A stretch of DNA of 64,000 nucleotides, taken from NCBI RefSeq assembly GCF_003854275.1, contig NZ_QTQP01000015.1, positions 89,875 to 153,874 on the forward strand, given 5' to 3'. Below the pieces are notes generated by a model that saw only the letters and a list, made by a program, of their open reading frames with translations, was not told the origin of the DNA and did no database searches. The translations under genes were made by a program, and so were the position numbers. Below are positions 16,771 to 25,205 of the stretch, in pieces. The stretch comes from Burkholderia sp. Bp8963. GTDB lineage: Bacteria > Pseudomonadota > Gammaproteobacteria > Burkholderiales > Burkholderiaceae. Numbering within the stretch: position 1 is the stretch's first letter; every line of letters starts with the position of its first letter.

Positions 16771-17890
16771 TATTTCTCACACGAGCTGGAAGCGCCTCTA
16801 TCCCGCGGAGCTGTATGAGCTTGCGGACTGGCTGCGGCATCTTGGGCCCGCGATCGACCGCGACCCGCAAGCGATGCTGTCGCACTTGGATCACCCGCTG
16901 ATCCGCCTGCTCTGCGACCGGCGTCCGATCACGGCCGCGCAGCGGGTGCGGATGTTCGAGGCACTATCGTATGGCGATCCGGGTGCGTTGCTGAGCGCAC
17001 CCGGCACCGGTCTGCCCGGCGTGATCGTGCGCGAGCTCGGATCGCCGGCTCAGCAGGACATCTTTTTCGACCATGTTGAGCTCGGCCGTTCCCGTACCTT
17101 TCTCGCCGTGACCGAGCCGGGCAAGGGATCCGACGCAGGTGCGATGACTGCAAGTCTCGACCACGACGGCCGGCTGCACGGGGAAAAATGGCTGGTCGGC
17201 CATGCCGCCACGGGTTCCGTAGGTGTGTTGATGGTCAGGACCGGCCCCGGCCCGCTGAGCCTGGGAGCGGTGCTGTTGACGCCGGACGATCTGCACGAGG
17301 GGCCGACGCTGCGGCGGGAGAGCCTGCGAACCGTTGGTTTGCGCGGTGCGGTCCTGGGCTACATGGCGTTCGACGGCCATCAGCTGAACGCGCAGGCGCT
17401 GCTCGGCACTCATCTGCATCCACTCCAGCGCGGGATGATGGCGCTGATCCGGACCTTCAGCCGGTTCCGCCCGACCGTCGCCGCGCTGGCGCTCGGACAC
17501 GCTCAGGCGATGGTCGATTTCGCCCGCAAACACGTCGCGCCGCGAGGCGTTGCAGGCTCGCAGCTCGACTTCTGGTGCGCGCAGCTCGCGGCCACCCGCC
17601 GTCTCGTTCACCTCGCCGCGGACGAGGTCGATCGCGACTCGGATGCTGCTTGGCACGTGCCGCTGTGCAAGGTGACCGCGACACAGCTCTGCGAGCGCAT
17701 CGCCGACCAAGTTCCCGCACTGTTGGGCACGGCAGCGCTGCTCGACCATCCGTGGCTGGAGAAGGCCGTCCGTGATGCTCGCGCGTTCGAGTTCATGGAG
17801 GGCACGGCCAATGTCCACCTCGACAACGCCGGCGCGCATTTGGCACGCCGCCGCAAGCTCGCAACGACGCAAGTCGCCGCACTGGCATAA
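16763..17890 (+). CDS. Acyl-CoA dehydrogenase-like flavoprotein
   Basis: 375 residues from ATG 16763, which overlaps the upstream gene by 8 bases; an earlier start would add unrelated sequence. Central FAD/substrate segment: FLAVTEPGKGSDAGAMTASL, then HGEKWLVGHAATGSVGVLMV. The C-terminal bundle contains ALALGHAQAMVDFARKHV and ends in FEFMEGTANVHLDNAG, where the Glu of EGT corresponds to the catalytic base of medium-chain enzymes. All of this indicates a dehydrogenase able to form an alpha,beta double bond. The carrier may be ACP rather than CoA, as for the prolyl-ACP oxidases PltE/AnaB. Probably works with the preceding gene product. Confidence 0.85.
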   Translation: MNDISHTSWKRLYPAELYELADWLRHLGPAIDRDPQAMLSHLDHPLIRLLCDRRPITAAQRVRMFEALSYGDPGALLSAPGTGLPGVIVRELGSPAQQDIFFDHVELGRSRTFLAVTEPGKGSDAGAMTASLDHDGRLHGEKWLVGHAATGSVGVLMVRTGPGPLSLGAVLLTPDDLHEGPTLRRESLRTVGLRGAVLGYMAFDGHQLNAQALLGTHLHPLQRGMMALIRTFSRFRPTVAALALGHAQAMVDFARKHVAPRGVAGSQLDFWCAQLAATRRLVHLAADEVDRDSDAAWHVPLCKVTATQLCERIADQVPALLGTAALLDHPWLEKAVRDARAFEFMEGTANVHLDNAGAHLARRRKLATTQVAALA

Positions 17891-17902
17891 GGTCGGGCCG
17901 CC

Positions 17903-19270
17903 ATGACTCCACGTTGTTCGTCCGAACCCGGTGCCATCGCTGTGAAACCCTTCAGGCAGGATGTCCGAACCCTGTTGGGCCTGATGATGCCGTTGCTGAC
18001 CGGCTCGGTGCTGTCTAGCCTGACGATTCTCGCCAACACCGTGATCGTTGGGCGCTCGGAGCCGAGCGGTCTACTGCTGTCGGGGCTGTTCCTGCCGTTC
18101 AGCATGCTGATCGTCGCTGTCACCGAAAGCCTGCGTGCGGCATTGACCGTGTATGTCACGCAGGCGGCGCAGGCGCGCGAGCTGCGCCTGATGGTCGGCG
18201 GCTTCGCGGGGCTTGGCGCCGTGCTGATGCTGCTCGTCGCGGCCGTGGTCGGCGTGGTCGGCGATCGCGTCTTCATCCGCCTCGACGCGCCGCGCGAAAC
18301 GCTGCAGCACGCGGCACGCTTCGTGACCTGCATGCAGCTTTCGAGCGCCGTGCTGGCGGCCGGCGTACTCGCGAACGCGGCGGTCTTCGCGCGCGGGCTC
18401 GCACGCCGCGCGCTGGCAATCTCGATCGCGGCCAACCTTGTCAACCTCGTGGTAACCGCGGGCTGCTCGTTCCTGCTGCGGCAAGGGGCGCTTGGAGGCG
18501 CGTGGGGGACGGGCGTCGCCGGTAGCGTGATGCTCGCGGCCTCGTTCGCGAGCCTGCCTCGCTCGGCGGGAGTTTGGCAACACTGGCGATCCGCCGCTCG
18601 CCGTGTGATCGCGATGACGCGCGGCATTGCGATCCCAGTGTTCGGCAGCTATCTGGTATTGAGCATCTATGCCGCGGCCCTCAACGACGTTCTCATGTCG
18701 ATTGGACCGGATGCGGTTGCCGGATTCGGTATCGCCAATCGCCTGCAGAGCCTACTGATGATGCCGGCGGTCGCGTTGGGCACCGCCCTTGCGATCCGCG
18801 CGGGCGGCATGCACCGCATCGGCGCCTCGGCCAGCGACGTCAGTGTCGCGCGCCTTGCCGGCCGCGGGCTCGTCGTCGGCATCGTGCTCTACGCTCTCGT
18901 GTCGGCAATCGTGATCGCCGCGCGGCCGCTGATCACGCCGTTGATGGCCGAAGCCGGCGCAGCGGCGGTGTTGGGCGAATACCTGCTGATCGTTTGTCCG
19001 TCGTTCGTTTTCTTCGGCCCGATGCTGGCCTTGCTGATCTACCTGGAGCAGATGGGGCAAGGCCGGCTCGCGCTTTTGTTCAACGTGGCGTCACTCGGCA
19101 TGACGTTCGTCTGCGCATACGCCGTCGCGGCGCGCAGCCATCTGATCGGCGACGTCTTCATCGCGATCGCGGCGTGCAACGTGGTCACCGCGCTCGCGTT
19201 GTTCGTCATTGTCCGCAAATCCGCGGTTCATCGTCCACCCCGCACGCTTGCTCATGGAGGTTCCCTATGA
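17903..19270 (+). CDS. MATE-family multidrug/metabolite exporter
   Basis: 455-residue inner-membrane antiporter, about 12 transmembrane segments in two halves of six. The first half starts VRTLLGLMMPLLTGSVLSSL; the second-half equivalent is around VIAMTRGIAIPVFGSYLVLS. The repeat pattern and length are those of MATE (NorM-like) transporters that export organic molecules in exchange for Na+ or H+. A gene for it inside a biosynthetic operon suggests export of the product or self-protection. The stop overlaps the AMP ligase start by four bases. Confidence 0.88.
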   Translation: MTPRCSSEPGAIAVKPFRQDVRTLLGLMMPLLTGSVLSSLTILANTVIVGRSEPSGLLLSGLFLPFSMLIVAVTESLRAALTVYVTQAAQARELRLMVGGFAGLGAVLMLLVAAVVGVVGDRVFIRLDAPRETLQHAARFVTCMQLSSAVLAAGVLANAAVFARGLARRALAISIAANLVNLVVTAGCSFLLRQGALGGAWGTGVAGSVMLAASFASLPRSAGVWQHWRSAARRVIAMTRGIAIPVFGSYLVLSIYAAALNDVLMSIGPDAVAGFGIANRLQSLLMMPAVALGTALAIRAGGMHRIGASASDVSVARLAGRGLVVGIVLYALVSAIVIAARPLITPLMAEAGAAAVLGEYLLIVCPSFVFFGPMLALLIYLEQMGQGRLALLFNVASLGMTFVCAYAVAARSHLIGDVFIAIAACNVVTALALFVIVRKSAVHRPPRTLAHGGSL

Positions 19271-20883
19271 TTCGCACGCTCGCCGAATATTTCGGCCAAA
19301 CTCTTGAAAATGTTCCCGAGAAGGTTGCGCTCCATTTCGGAAAGCGCTCGTACACGTATCGCGATTTCGATTGCGCCACGCGCGCGATCATCCAGTCGCT
19401 GCTGGATGCCGGCGTAGAGCGTCAGGACCGCATCGTGATCTGCATGGGCAACGTGCCCGAAACGCTGCTGGTGTTCTGGGCGGCGCTGCGAATGGGCGTC
19501 TGTCCGTCCGTGATCGCGCCGGATCAGGGCACGGACAAGATCCGATTCATCGTCGCCGACGCCGAGCCGAAGGCGCTCGTGTGCACGATCGAGCTGGCTA
19601 ACGAACTCGCCGCGGACGAAGTGTTCGCGAGCGGCAGGGTACGTCTGGTCGCGCACTGCCGCGACGATGCACAACGCGCGCTCGTGCCGCCGGGTGCCGA
19701 CTGCTTGCAGGAGTGGATCGCCCGGCCGGCGGACCTCGCCATGCGCTGGACGCCGCCGCTGTCCGTCGATCTTGCATCGATCATCTTCACGTCGGGATCG
19801 ACGGGCGAGCCGAAGGGTGTGGTCATGGGCCACGACAACATGGTCGCAGCGTGCGATTCGATCACGCGCTATCTCGGCCTGGACGCGAACGACGTGATCC
19901 TGGTCGTGCTGCCGCTATCGTTCGATTACGGCCTCTATCAGGCGATCATGGCTGTTGCGGTCGGCGCGACAATCGTCCTCGAACAAGGCTTGCTCAACCC
20001 CGCCGCAGTCTTCAAGCGCATCGACGAGCACCTCTGCACCGTGATGCCGATCGTGCCCTCGCTTGCGACACTGCTCGGTGAATTCCGGCTGCGCGTGACG
20101 GCATCGCTCGCCTCGGTACGCATGGTGACCAACACCGGCGCGGCATTGACGTCGAAGCACATGGATGTCGTGCGCGCCGTATTTCCCGACGCCCGATTGT
20201 TCTCGATGTACGGGCTGACCGAATGCAAGCGGTGCACGTATCTGCCACCAGACGATCTCGAGCGCAAACCGGACAGCGTTGGCGTGGCGATCCCGAACAC
20301 CGAGATCGTCGTCGTCGACGACGAGAACCAGCTGTGCGCGCCGGGTGTCGTCGGCCAGCTAGTCGTGCGCGGCGCGACGGTGATGCGCGGCTACTGGCGG
20401 CGAGCGGAATTGACCGCGCGGCGCATCGGCGTGCATCCGGTCTATGGCGACCGGGCGCTGTACACGGGCGACTTCGGCTATTTGGACCAAGACGGCTATT
20501 TCTTCTTCATCGGACGCGCCGACGAGACGATGAAGATCCGTGGACGCAAGGTGTCGCCGCTGGAGGTCGAGGCGGCAATTCGCGCGTTCCCCGGCGTTGC
20601 GGACGTCGCGATCGCGCCGGTCCCGCAGCCCGCTACTGCCGACGACGCGTTCGTGGCGTTCGTGCGCGGCCCGTTCGGCGATGAGTTCGAGGAGTTGATG
20701 GACGCGGAGGCGCACCGCCGCCTCGCCGCTTATCACCGGCCACTGCGCTTCTTCCATGTGCGCAGCCTGCCGACGTCGACAAACGGCAAGGTCGATCGCA
20801 AGCGCCTCGTGCAGATGGCGCAGGAGGAGCTAGCGGTCGCGGCGCCGGCGGTACACGCGGCAGGCGTGTCTGCTGGCATCTGA
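19267..20883 (+). CDS. AMP-forming acyl/aminoacyl ligase
   Basis: 538 residues, start at 19267 with GGAGG six bases upstream and overlapping the MATE stop. ANL-superfamily motifs: phosphate loop FTSGSTGEPKGVV, SMYGLTECKR, the YTGDFGYLDQDGYFFFIGR hinge region, DETMKIRGRKVSPLEVE, and the C-terminal catalytic Lys in STNGKVDRKRL. The overall pattern, including LSFDYGLYQAIMAVAVGA, recalls the acyl ligases found beside ACP and PLP-decarboxylase genes in exosortase A loci. Likely adenylates an acid and loads the cluster ACP. Whether the acid is fatty, aromatic or an amino acid cannot be read. Confidence 0.88.
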   Translation: MIRTLAEYFGQTLENVPEKVALHFGKRSYTYRDFDCATRAIIQSLLDAGVERQDRIVICMGNVPETLLVFWAALRMGVCPSVIAPDQGTDKIRFIVADAEPKALVCTIELANELAADEVFASGRVRLVAHCRDDAQRALVPPGADCLQEWIARPADLAMRWTPPLSVDLASIIFTSGSTGEPKGVVMGHDNMVAACDSITRYLGLDANDVILVVLPLSFDYGLYQAIMAVAVGATIVLEQGLLNPAAVFKRIDEHLCTVMPIVPSLATLLGEFRLRVTASLASVRMVTNTGAALTSKHMDVVRAVFPDARLFSMYGLTECKRCTYLPPDDLERKPDSVGVAIPNTEIVVVDDENQLCAPGVVGQLVVRGATVMRGYWRRAELTARRIGVHPVYGDRALYTGDFGYLDQDGYFFFIGRADETMKIRGRKVSPLEVEAAIRAFPGVADVAIAPVPQPATADDAFVAFVRGPFGDEFEELMDAEAHRRLAAYHRPLRFFHVRSLPTSTNGKVDRKRLVQMAQEELAVAAPAVHAAGVSAGI

Positions 20884-20907
20884 GGATTCAGTGAAAAGGA
20901 TGCATTC

Positions 20908-21843
20908 ATGTTGACGGTCGAAGACATCTGCTACGTGATTCCCGAGCAGCGCGAAGACATCGCTCCGATGCGCGACAAGATCGGGCTCAGCGATGCCGAG
21001 ATGAAGGTGTACACCCGCATTTACGGGCTCGCGCGCGTGCCGGTGCATCGCGGCCCAATCGAGCAGATGATGACGCCGGCGGTCAGGGCGCTGATCGAGC
21101 GAAACAACGTTGATCCCGCAAGAGTGAAGTACCTCGTGCACTGCCATACCGCGCAGATGACGTGGCCGTACATGCGCAGCCTCCCGGCCGAAATCTGCAA
21201 CGACGTGGGGCTGACCCATGCGGTCGGGTTCGGCATGACAGCGTCGAACTGCGCGTCGACGATGGTGGCGTTGCGCAACCTTGAGTCGCTGCTTTCCACA
21301 GATCCCGACGACGACGCGCTAGCGATCGTCGTCACGGCGGACCAGGCATTTTCCCGAACGCTGCGATGGATTCCGAACACGACGTTCTGCGGCGATGCCG
21401 CCGCCGCGATGCTGCTCGGCAAGCGCGACCGGGGCGCCCGGCTGGTCGCGCTGCGGACCAACACCTTCGGCCAGCATTCGCGCGGTATCTGGCAGCGGCG
21501 GGAGGAGGCCGGCGAATTCGACCGGACCTATCCCGAACGGCTCGCGGAGGTGATGAAGCAGACCCTCGATGATGCGGGCCTCGAGTGGAGCGACATCAAG
21601 GTCGTATTTCCGCACAACGTCAATCTGTTCTCGTGGCAGCGCGTGTCGAAGATTCTGCAGCTTCCATTCGAGCGAATCTTTCTCGATCTGTTGCCGGAAA
21701 CAGGCCACTGCTTCGGCGCGGACATGCTGTTCAATTGGGCCGTGGGCCGCGAGCGCCGACAGGTTGGGCGCGGGGATGCCGTGATGATCGCGACGGCGGG
21801 GATCGGCGCGGTGTTCGCCGCCGCCGCCTTCGTGGAGGGTTGA
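20908..21843 (+). CDS. 3-oxoacyl-ACP synthase III-like condensing enzyme
   Basis: 311 residues, KAS III/FabH-type. Nucleophile Cys115 in GFGMTASNCASTMVAL; His236 in VVFPHNVNLFSW; the third position, Asn in FabH, is His267 in PETGHCFGADML, giving a Cys-His-His set like decarboxylating thiolase-fold variants. The strand GDAAAAMLLG and terminal ATAGIGAVFAAAAF are also KAS III-like. AAGGA precedes the ATG. It probably condenses an ACP- or CoA-bound starter with an extender or transfers an acyl group to a small acceptor. Partners with the catalytically dead homologue at 15132-16076, with which it aligns throughout. Confidence 0.88.
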   Translation: MLTVEDICYVIPEQREDIAPMRDKIGLSDAEMKVYTRIYGLARVPVHRGPIEQMMTPAVRALIERNNVDPARVKYLVHCHTAQMTWPYMRSLPAEICNDVGLTHAVGFGMTASNCASTMVALRNLESLLSTDPDDDALAIVVTADQAFSRTLRWIPNTTFCGDAAAAMLLGKRDRGARLVALRTNTFGQHSRGIWQRREEAGEFDRTYPERLAEVMKQTLDDAGLEWSDIKVVFPHNVNLFSWQRVSKILQLPFERIFLDLLPETGHCFGADMLFNWAVGRERRQVGRGDAVMIATAGIGAVFAAAAFVEG

Positions 21844-21846
21844 GCG

Positions 21847-23484
21847 ATGGGCGATCACGATCTGTCCCGTAGCGTGCCCGCCGCTGTCGGCCCCCGCACG
21901 AACCTGGTCAGCCGCTTCCATCGGCAGGCGCTTGCGGCACCCGACCGGATCGCGCTAGTGATCGACGGCGAGCGCTGGTCATACGGCGATCTGCTCGACG
22001 CGGCGATCCGGCTGAGCAATGTCGCAATCCGCTCACACAATGCCGGACGGGACGCGAAGCCGTCGCTGATGGCAGCGCTCGGCAGCCGTCAGGCTGCCCA
22101 GTATGTCGCAAGCATCGCCGCTCCAATGAGCGGTTGGACCTACATGCCGCTGTTCGCCGGGGATCCCGCATCGCGTGTCGTCCAAACACTCGAACGGGAA
22201 AGGCCGGCTGTCCTCGTAGTTGACTCGTCCGGTGCCGTGTTGCTGCCGGACATTCTGCCGCATCTCGGTTTCGCGCTTCAGATCATCGGTCCGGACAGCG
22301 ATGATCTCGCAGTTCCAGCGCCCCATCGCTTCCACGGAAGGCGTGCGCTAGACGGCATGCCGGCCTGCCACGCCGAACCGGCCGCGTGCGACGTGAGTAC
22401 GGTCGCGTACCTGTTGTTCACGTCGGGTAGCACGGGTGTGCCGAAGGGCGTACCGATCACGCACGGCAATCTGCTGGCATTCGTCGAGAGCGCAGCGCTG
22501 CGCCTTGCGTCGACCGCGGAAGACCGCTTCGGGCAAATCTCGAACTTGAGCTGGGACGTCAGCATCTTCGAGAGCCATGTCGCGTGGGCGACTGGGGGCA
22601 GCGTGCATCGGCTGCCGGATCAGTTGATCCGGATTCCCGCCTACATCCGGGCGCAGCGCTTGACGAACTGGTTCTCGACGCCTTCGGTCGCGATCATGCT
22701 GCAGGATCTACATGCGCTGCAGCCGAACGCGCTCGCGAGCCTGAGATGCAGCGTGTTCGCCGGGGAGGCGCTGCCGACCAGCCTCGTGCGGCGATGGCAC
22801 GAGGCCGCTCCGCACAGCGTGATCGAGAATTTCTACGGGCCGACGGAGGCATCGGTCGCAATTGCCTGCCACCGCTGGCACCACGGCGACGACGGCGAAT
22901 TCGTTCCGTTTGGCGAACCGCTGCCGGGGCAGACGCTCGTCGCGCGCGACGAGCGCGGCGAGCCGGTGGCGGACGGTGCGACCGGTGAACTGTATCTGTC
23001 GGGAAGCCAGGTAGCATCCGGCTACCGAAACAATCCCAATGAAACCGCACGGCGATTCCTGCGTGGCGCGGACGGACGGCTCTGGTACCGTACCGGCGAT
23101 CTGGCGACGCACACCGCGCGCGGCTGGCGCTTCGTCGGCCGGGTAGACGACCAGTTGAAGGTCCAGGGCTACCGGGTCGAACGTCTCGAAGTCGAGGCGA
23201 TGCTGCGCGAAGCCGCCGGAACGCAGAACGCGGTGATAGTGATGCTCCCGCTCAACGATCAGAGCAGCATCCTGACGATTCATGGCGTCGTCGCGAACAC
23301 GTCGCTCAACAGCGCGGCGATCCTGCGCCGCTGTCGCGAGCTGATGCCCGCGTACATGGTGCCGACTGCCATCCATCTGCGCGAGATCCCACGTACGTCG
23401 AGCGGCAAGGTGGACTACGGGCACCTGCGGACGCTTCTGCTCGATACGTCGCCGGTTCCGGACACCGAGCAGGGAGCGACGTGA
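21847..23484 (+). CDS. Stand-alone NRPS-type adenylation enzyme
   Basis: 545 residues. Adenylation core motifs: A3 LLFTSGSTGVPKGVPITHGN, A4 QISNLSWDVSIFES with the Asp that in NRPS A domains contacts an alpha-amino group, A5 ENFYGPTEASVA, A7 WYRTGDLATH, A8 GRVDDQLKVQGYRVE and A10 RTSSGKVDYGHL. The A4 Asp suggests an amino acid substrate. There is no fused carrier or condensation domain. The start lies 3 bases after the KAS III stop; the 3' end overlaps the transglutaminase-like gene by one base. It likely activates the amine building block of an amide product; the specificity pocket was not decoded. Confidence 0.9.
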   Translation: MGDHDLSRSVPAAVGPRTNLVSRFHRQALAAPDRIALVIDGERWSYGDLLDAAIRLSNVAIRSHNAGRDAKPSLMAALGSRQAAQYVASIAAPMSGWTYMPLFAGDPASRVVQTLERERPAVLVVDSSGAVLLPDILPHLGFALQIIGPDSDDLAVPAPHRFHGRRALDGMPACHAEPAACDVSTVAYLLFTSGSTGVPKGVPITHGNLLAFVESAALRLASTAEDRFGQISNLSWDVSIFESHVAWATGGSVHRLPDQLIRIPAYIRAQRLTNWFSTPSVAIMLQDLHALQPNALASLRCSVFAGEALPTSLVRRWHEAAPHSVIENFYGPTEASVAIACHRWHHGDDGEFVPFGEPLPGQTLVARDERGEPVADGATGELYLSGSQVASGYRNNPNETARRFLRGADGRLWYRTGDLATHTARGWRFVGRVDDQLKVQGYRVERLEVEAMLREAAGTQNAVIVMLPLNDQSSILTIHGVVANTSLNSAAILRRCRELMPAYMVPTAIHLREIPRTSSGKVDYGHLRTLLLDTSPVPDTEQGAT

Positions 23485-24416
23485 TGAACACGGCCATCAC
23501 CCGCGACTGGGCGACGTTTTCCCGCCAGACAGTCGTCAGCGATCCCGGTGCCCACGCGGCACGCGCCACCGTAGCTAGCCTCGCGCCATCCGACCTCGTC
23601 GAATGCATCGGACGCACTGTACTTAACTTCGTTACGGATCGAACGCTCGTCGACAGTGCGCTGTTCGCGTCGCGACTCTGGCAAGTCGACTTGCGGACCA
23701 CCGAGGCGATGCTCGATGCGTTGTTCGCGATCTCGGAAACGTCGCTGTCGGCACCGCGCCGCCCCGACGAGAGGATCGTGGGGAACTGCCGGGACACTGC
23801 GCTGTTGTGCGCGTCGGTCCTGCGCACATACGCGGTTCCAGCGCGCGTGCGCTATGGCTTCGCGCACCGCCTTTACCGGCCGCACGCACGTATGCACGAA
23901 CACGCGGTCACTGAATTCTTCGACGGGCAACGATGGCAAACGATCGACTGCCGAATGCACGGCGAAGTTATCGCGCTTCACGATATCGACCTCGTGCCGG
24001 GCCAATTGCTGCCCGACGGCCTGTTCGTGCCAGCGCTGACGCTGTGGCACCAGTGCCGCAGCGGTGAGCGCGATTTCGCGACGTTCGGCGGCCCGCACGG
24101 CGGCCTCGGCCGGGGCATGAGCGCAGTCGCCAAGTATGCGTATCTCGACATCGCGTCGCTGAACGGCTTCGAACCGCTTATGTGGGACGTCTGGGGTCCG
24201 GCGCTTTTCCGTCACCCGGAGGCGGTCATCGACGACGAAGAAGAACTCGAAGCGCTCGACAGGTGCGCATGCCTGAATCCTGACGAGCCTGGGGAGTGGG
24301 CACGGCTGCGTGACGTCTACGAATCGAGCGACGTGCTTCGCGTGCCGGGCGTCGTCACGTCGTTCAGCCCGCAAGCCGGAGTGCGCCGCTGGCCGCTGCC
24401 GACGCACGAATCCTGA
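23484..24416 (+). CDS. Transglutaminase-like (papain-fold) protein, candidate amide-forming enzyme
   Basis: 310 residues from ATG 23484 (TGATG overlap with the previous stop, AGGGAG upstream). A Cys-His-Asp triad of the transglutaminase core is visible: Cys102 in VGNCRDTALLCASVLRTYAV, His140 in MHEHAVTEFFDG, Asp155 in RWQTIDCRMHG. Bacterial transglutaminase-like proteins are often proteases, but AdmF in andrimid synthesis uses this fold to join an acyl group and an aminoacyl group held on carriers. Here, in an operon with an ACP, an A enzyme and no condensation domain, that role is the favoured inference. No signal peptide, so cytoplasmic. Confidence 0.85.
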   Translation: MNTAITRDWATFSRQTVVSDPGAHAARATVASLAPSDLVECIGRTVLNFVTDRTLVDSALFASRLWQVDLRTTEAMLDALFAISETSLSAPRRPDERIVGNCRDTALLCASVLRTYAVPARVRYGFAHRLYRPHARMHEHAVTEFFDGQRWQTIDCRMHGEVIALHDIDLVPGQLLPDGLFVPALTLWHQCRSGERDFATFGGPHGGLGRGMSAVAKYAYLDIASLNGFEPLMWDVWGPALFRHPEAVIDDEEELEALDRCACLNPDEPGEWARLRDVYESSDVLRVPGVVTSFSPQAGVRRWPLPTHES

Positions 24417-24440
24417 ATCCACCCTCGAAGCGAATCCATT

Positions 24441-25187
24441 ATGCGATCCATTACCCCTTGCGCCGCGCGTCTCGTCGATGTCGACAAACAATACCAAGCC
24501 GGAAACCAGCAGATCCGCGCGGTCCGTCGCGTGTCGCTGGAAATTCCATCCGGAACGTTCTGGATGGTGACCGGACCGTCTGGCTGCGGGAAATCGACCC
24601 TGCTCAACCTACTCGGCTGCGTCGACGCTCCCGATGCCGGCGACATTGAAATTGACGGCCAGAGCATCGCGCGTCTGCCTGAACGCCAGTTGACGCGCTT
24701 CCGGCGCGAGAAGATCGGCTTCATTTTCCAGAGCTTCAATCTGGTGCCGGTTCTGAGCGCGCAGGAGAACGTCGAATATCCGCTGCGGTTGCTCGGTCTC
24801 GGCCGCAGCGAGCGCGTTGGGCGCGCGCAGGCGGCGCTCGACATGGTGGGCCTCGGTCGCGAGCGCGACCGGCGGCCCGGCGAACTCAGCGGCGGGCAGC
24901 AGCAACGCGTCGCGATTGCCCGCGCGCTCGTCAAGGAGCCGTCGCTGGTGCTCGCGGACGAACCGACCGCCAACCTGGATTCCGCGACGAGCGCGGAGGT
25001 CGTCGCGCTGATGCGGTCGATGCAGCGCTCGTCCCGCACCACGTTCGTTTTCTCGACGCACGACAGCGAGTTGCTCGGCGAGGCAGATATCGTCGCGTAC
25101 ATGAAGGACGGCGGCTTCGACACTGCAAGCGGCGTCCGGCCGTACTCCCAGCCGGGCGCCGGCGTTCACGCCGCCGCGCATTCCTAA
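24441..25187 (+). CDS. MacB/LolD-type ABC transporter ATPase
   Basis: 248 residues. Walker A GPSGCGKST, Q-loop IFQSFNLVPVLSAQEN, signature LSGGQQQRVAIARAL, Walker B VLADEPTANLD and H-loop STHD. The spacing and the FNLVPVLSAQENVEYPL segment place it in the MacB/LolD/FtsE class, which use FtsX-like mechanotransmission permeases. It ends 18 bases before the permease ATG, making them one exporter. Unlike MacAB, no periplasmic adaptor gene is present; a LolA-like carrier and an outer-membrane barrel are encoded instead. Confidence 0.93.
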   Translation: MRSITPCAARLVDVDKQYQAGNQQIRAVRRVSLEIPSGTFWMVTGPSGCGKSTLLNLLGCVDAPDAGDIEIDGQSIARLPERQLTRFRREKIGFIFQSFNLVPVLSAQENVEYPLRLLGLGRSERVGRAQAALDMVGLGRERDRRPGELSGGQQQRVAIARALVKEPSLVLADEPTANLDSATSAEVVALMRSMQRSSRTTFVFSTHDSELLGEADIVAYMKDGGFDTASGVRPYSQPGAGVHAAAHS

Positions 25188-25205
25188 CCCCCCATCTTGG
25201 CTACT

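Noticed and set aside
16763..17890. Reading the ACP, A enzyme and acyl-CoA dehydrogenase as a pyrrole-forming set (PltL/F/E type)
   Set aside because: The A enzyme is not recognisably proline-specific and the added KAS III, decarboxylase and transglutaminase genes do not fit that pathway; kept only as a chemical analogy.
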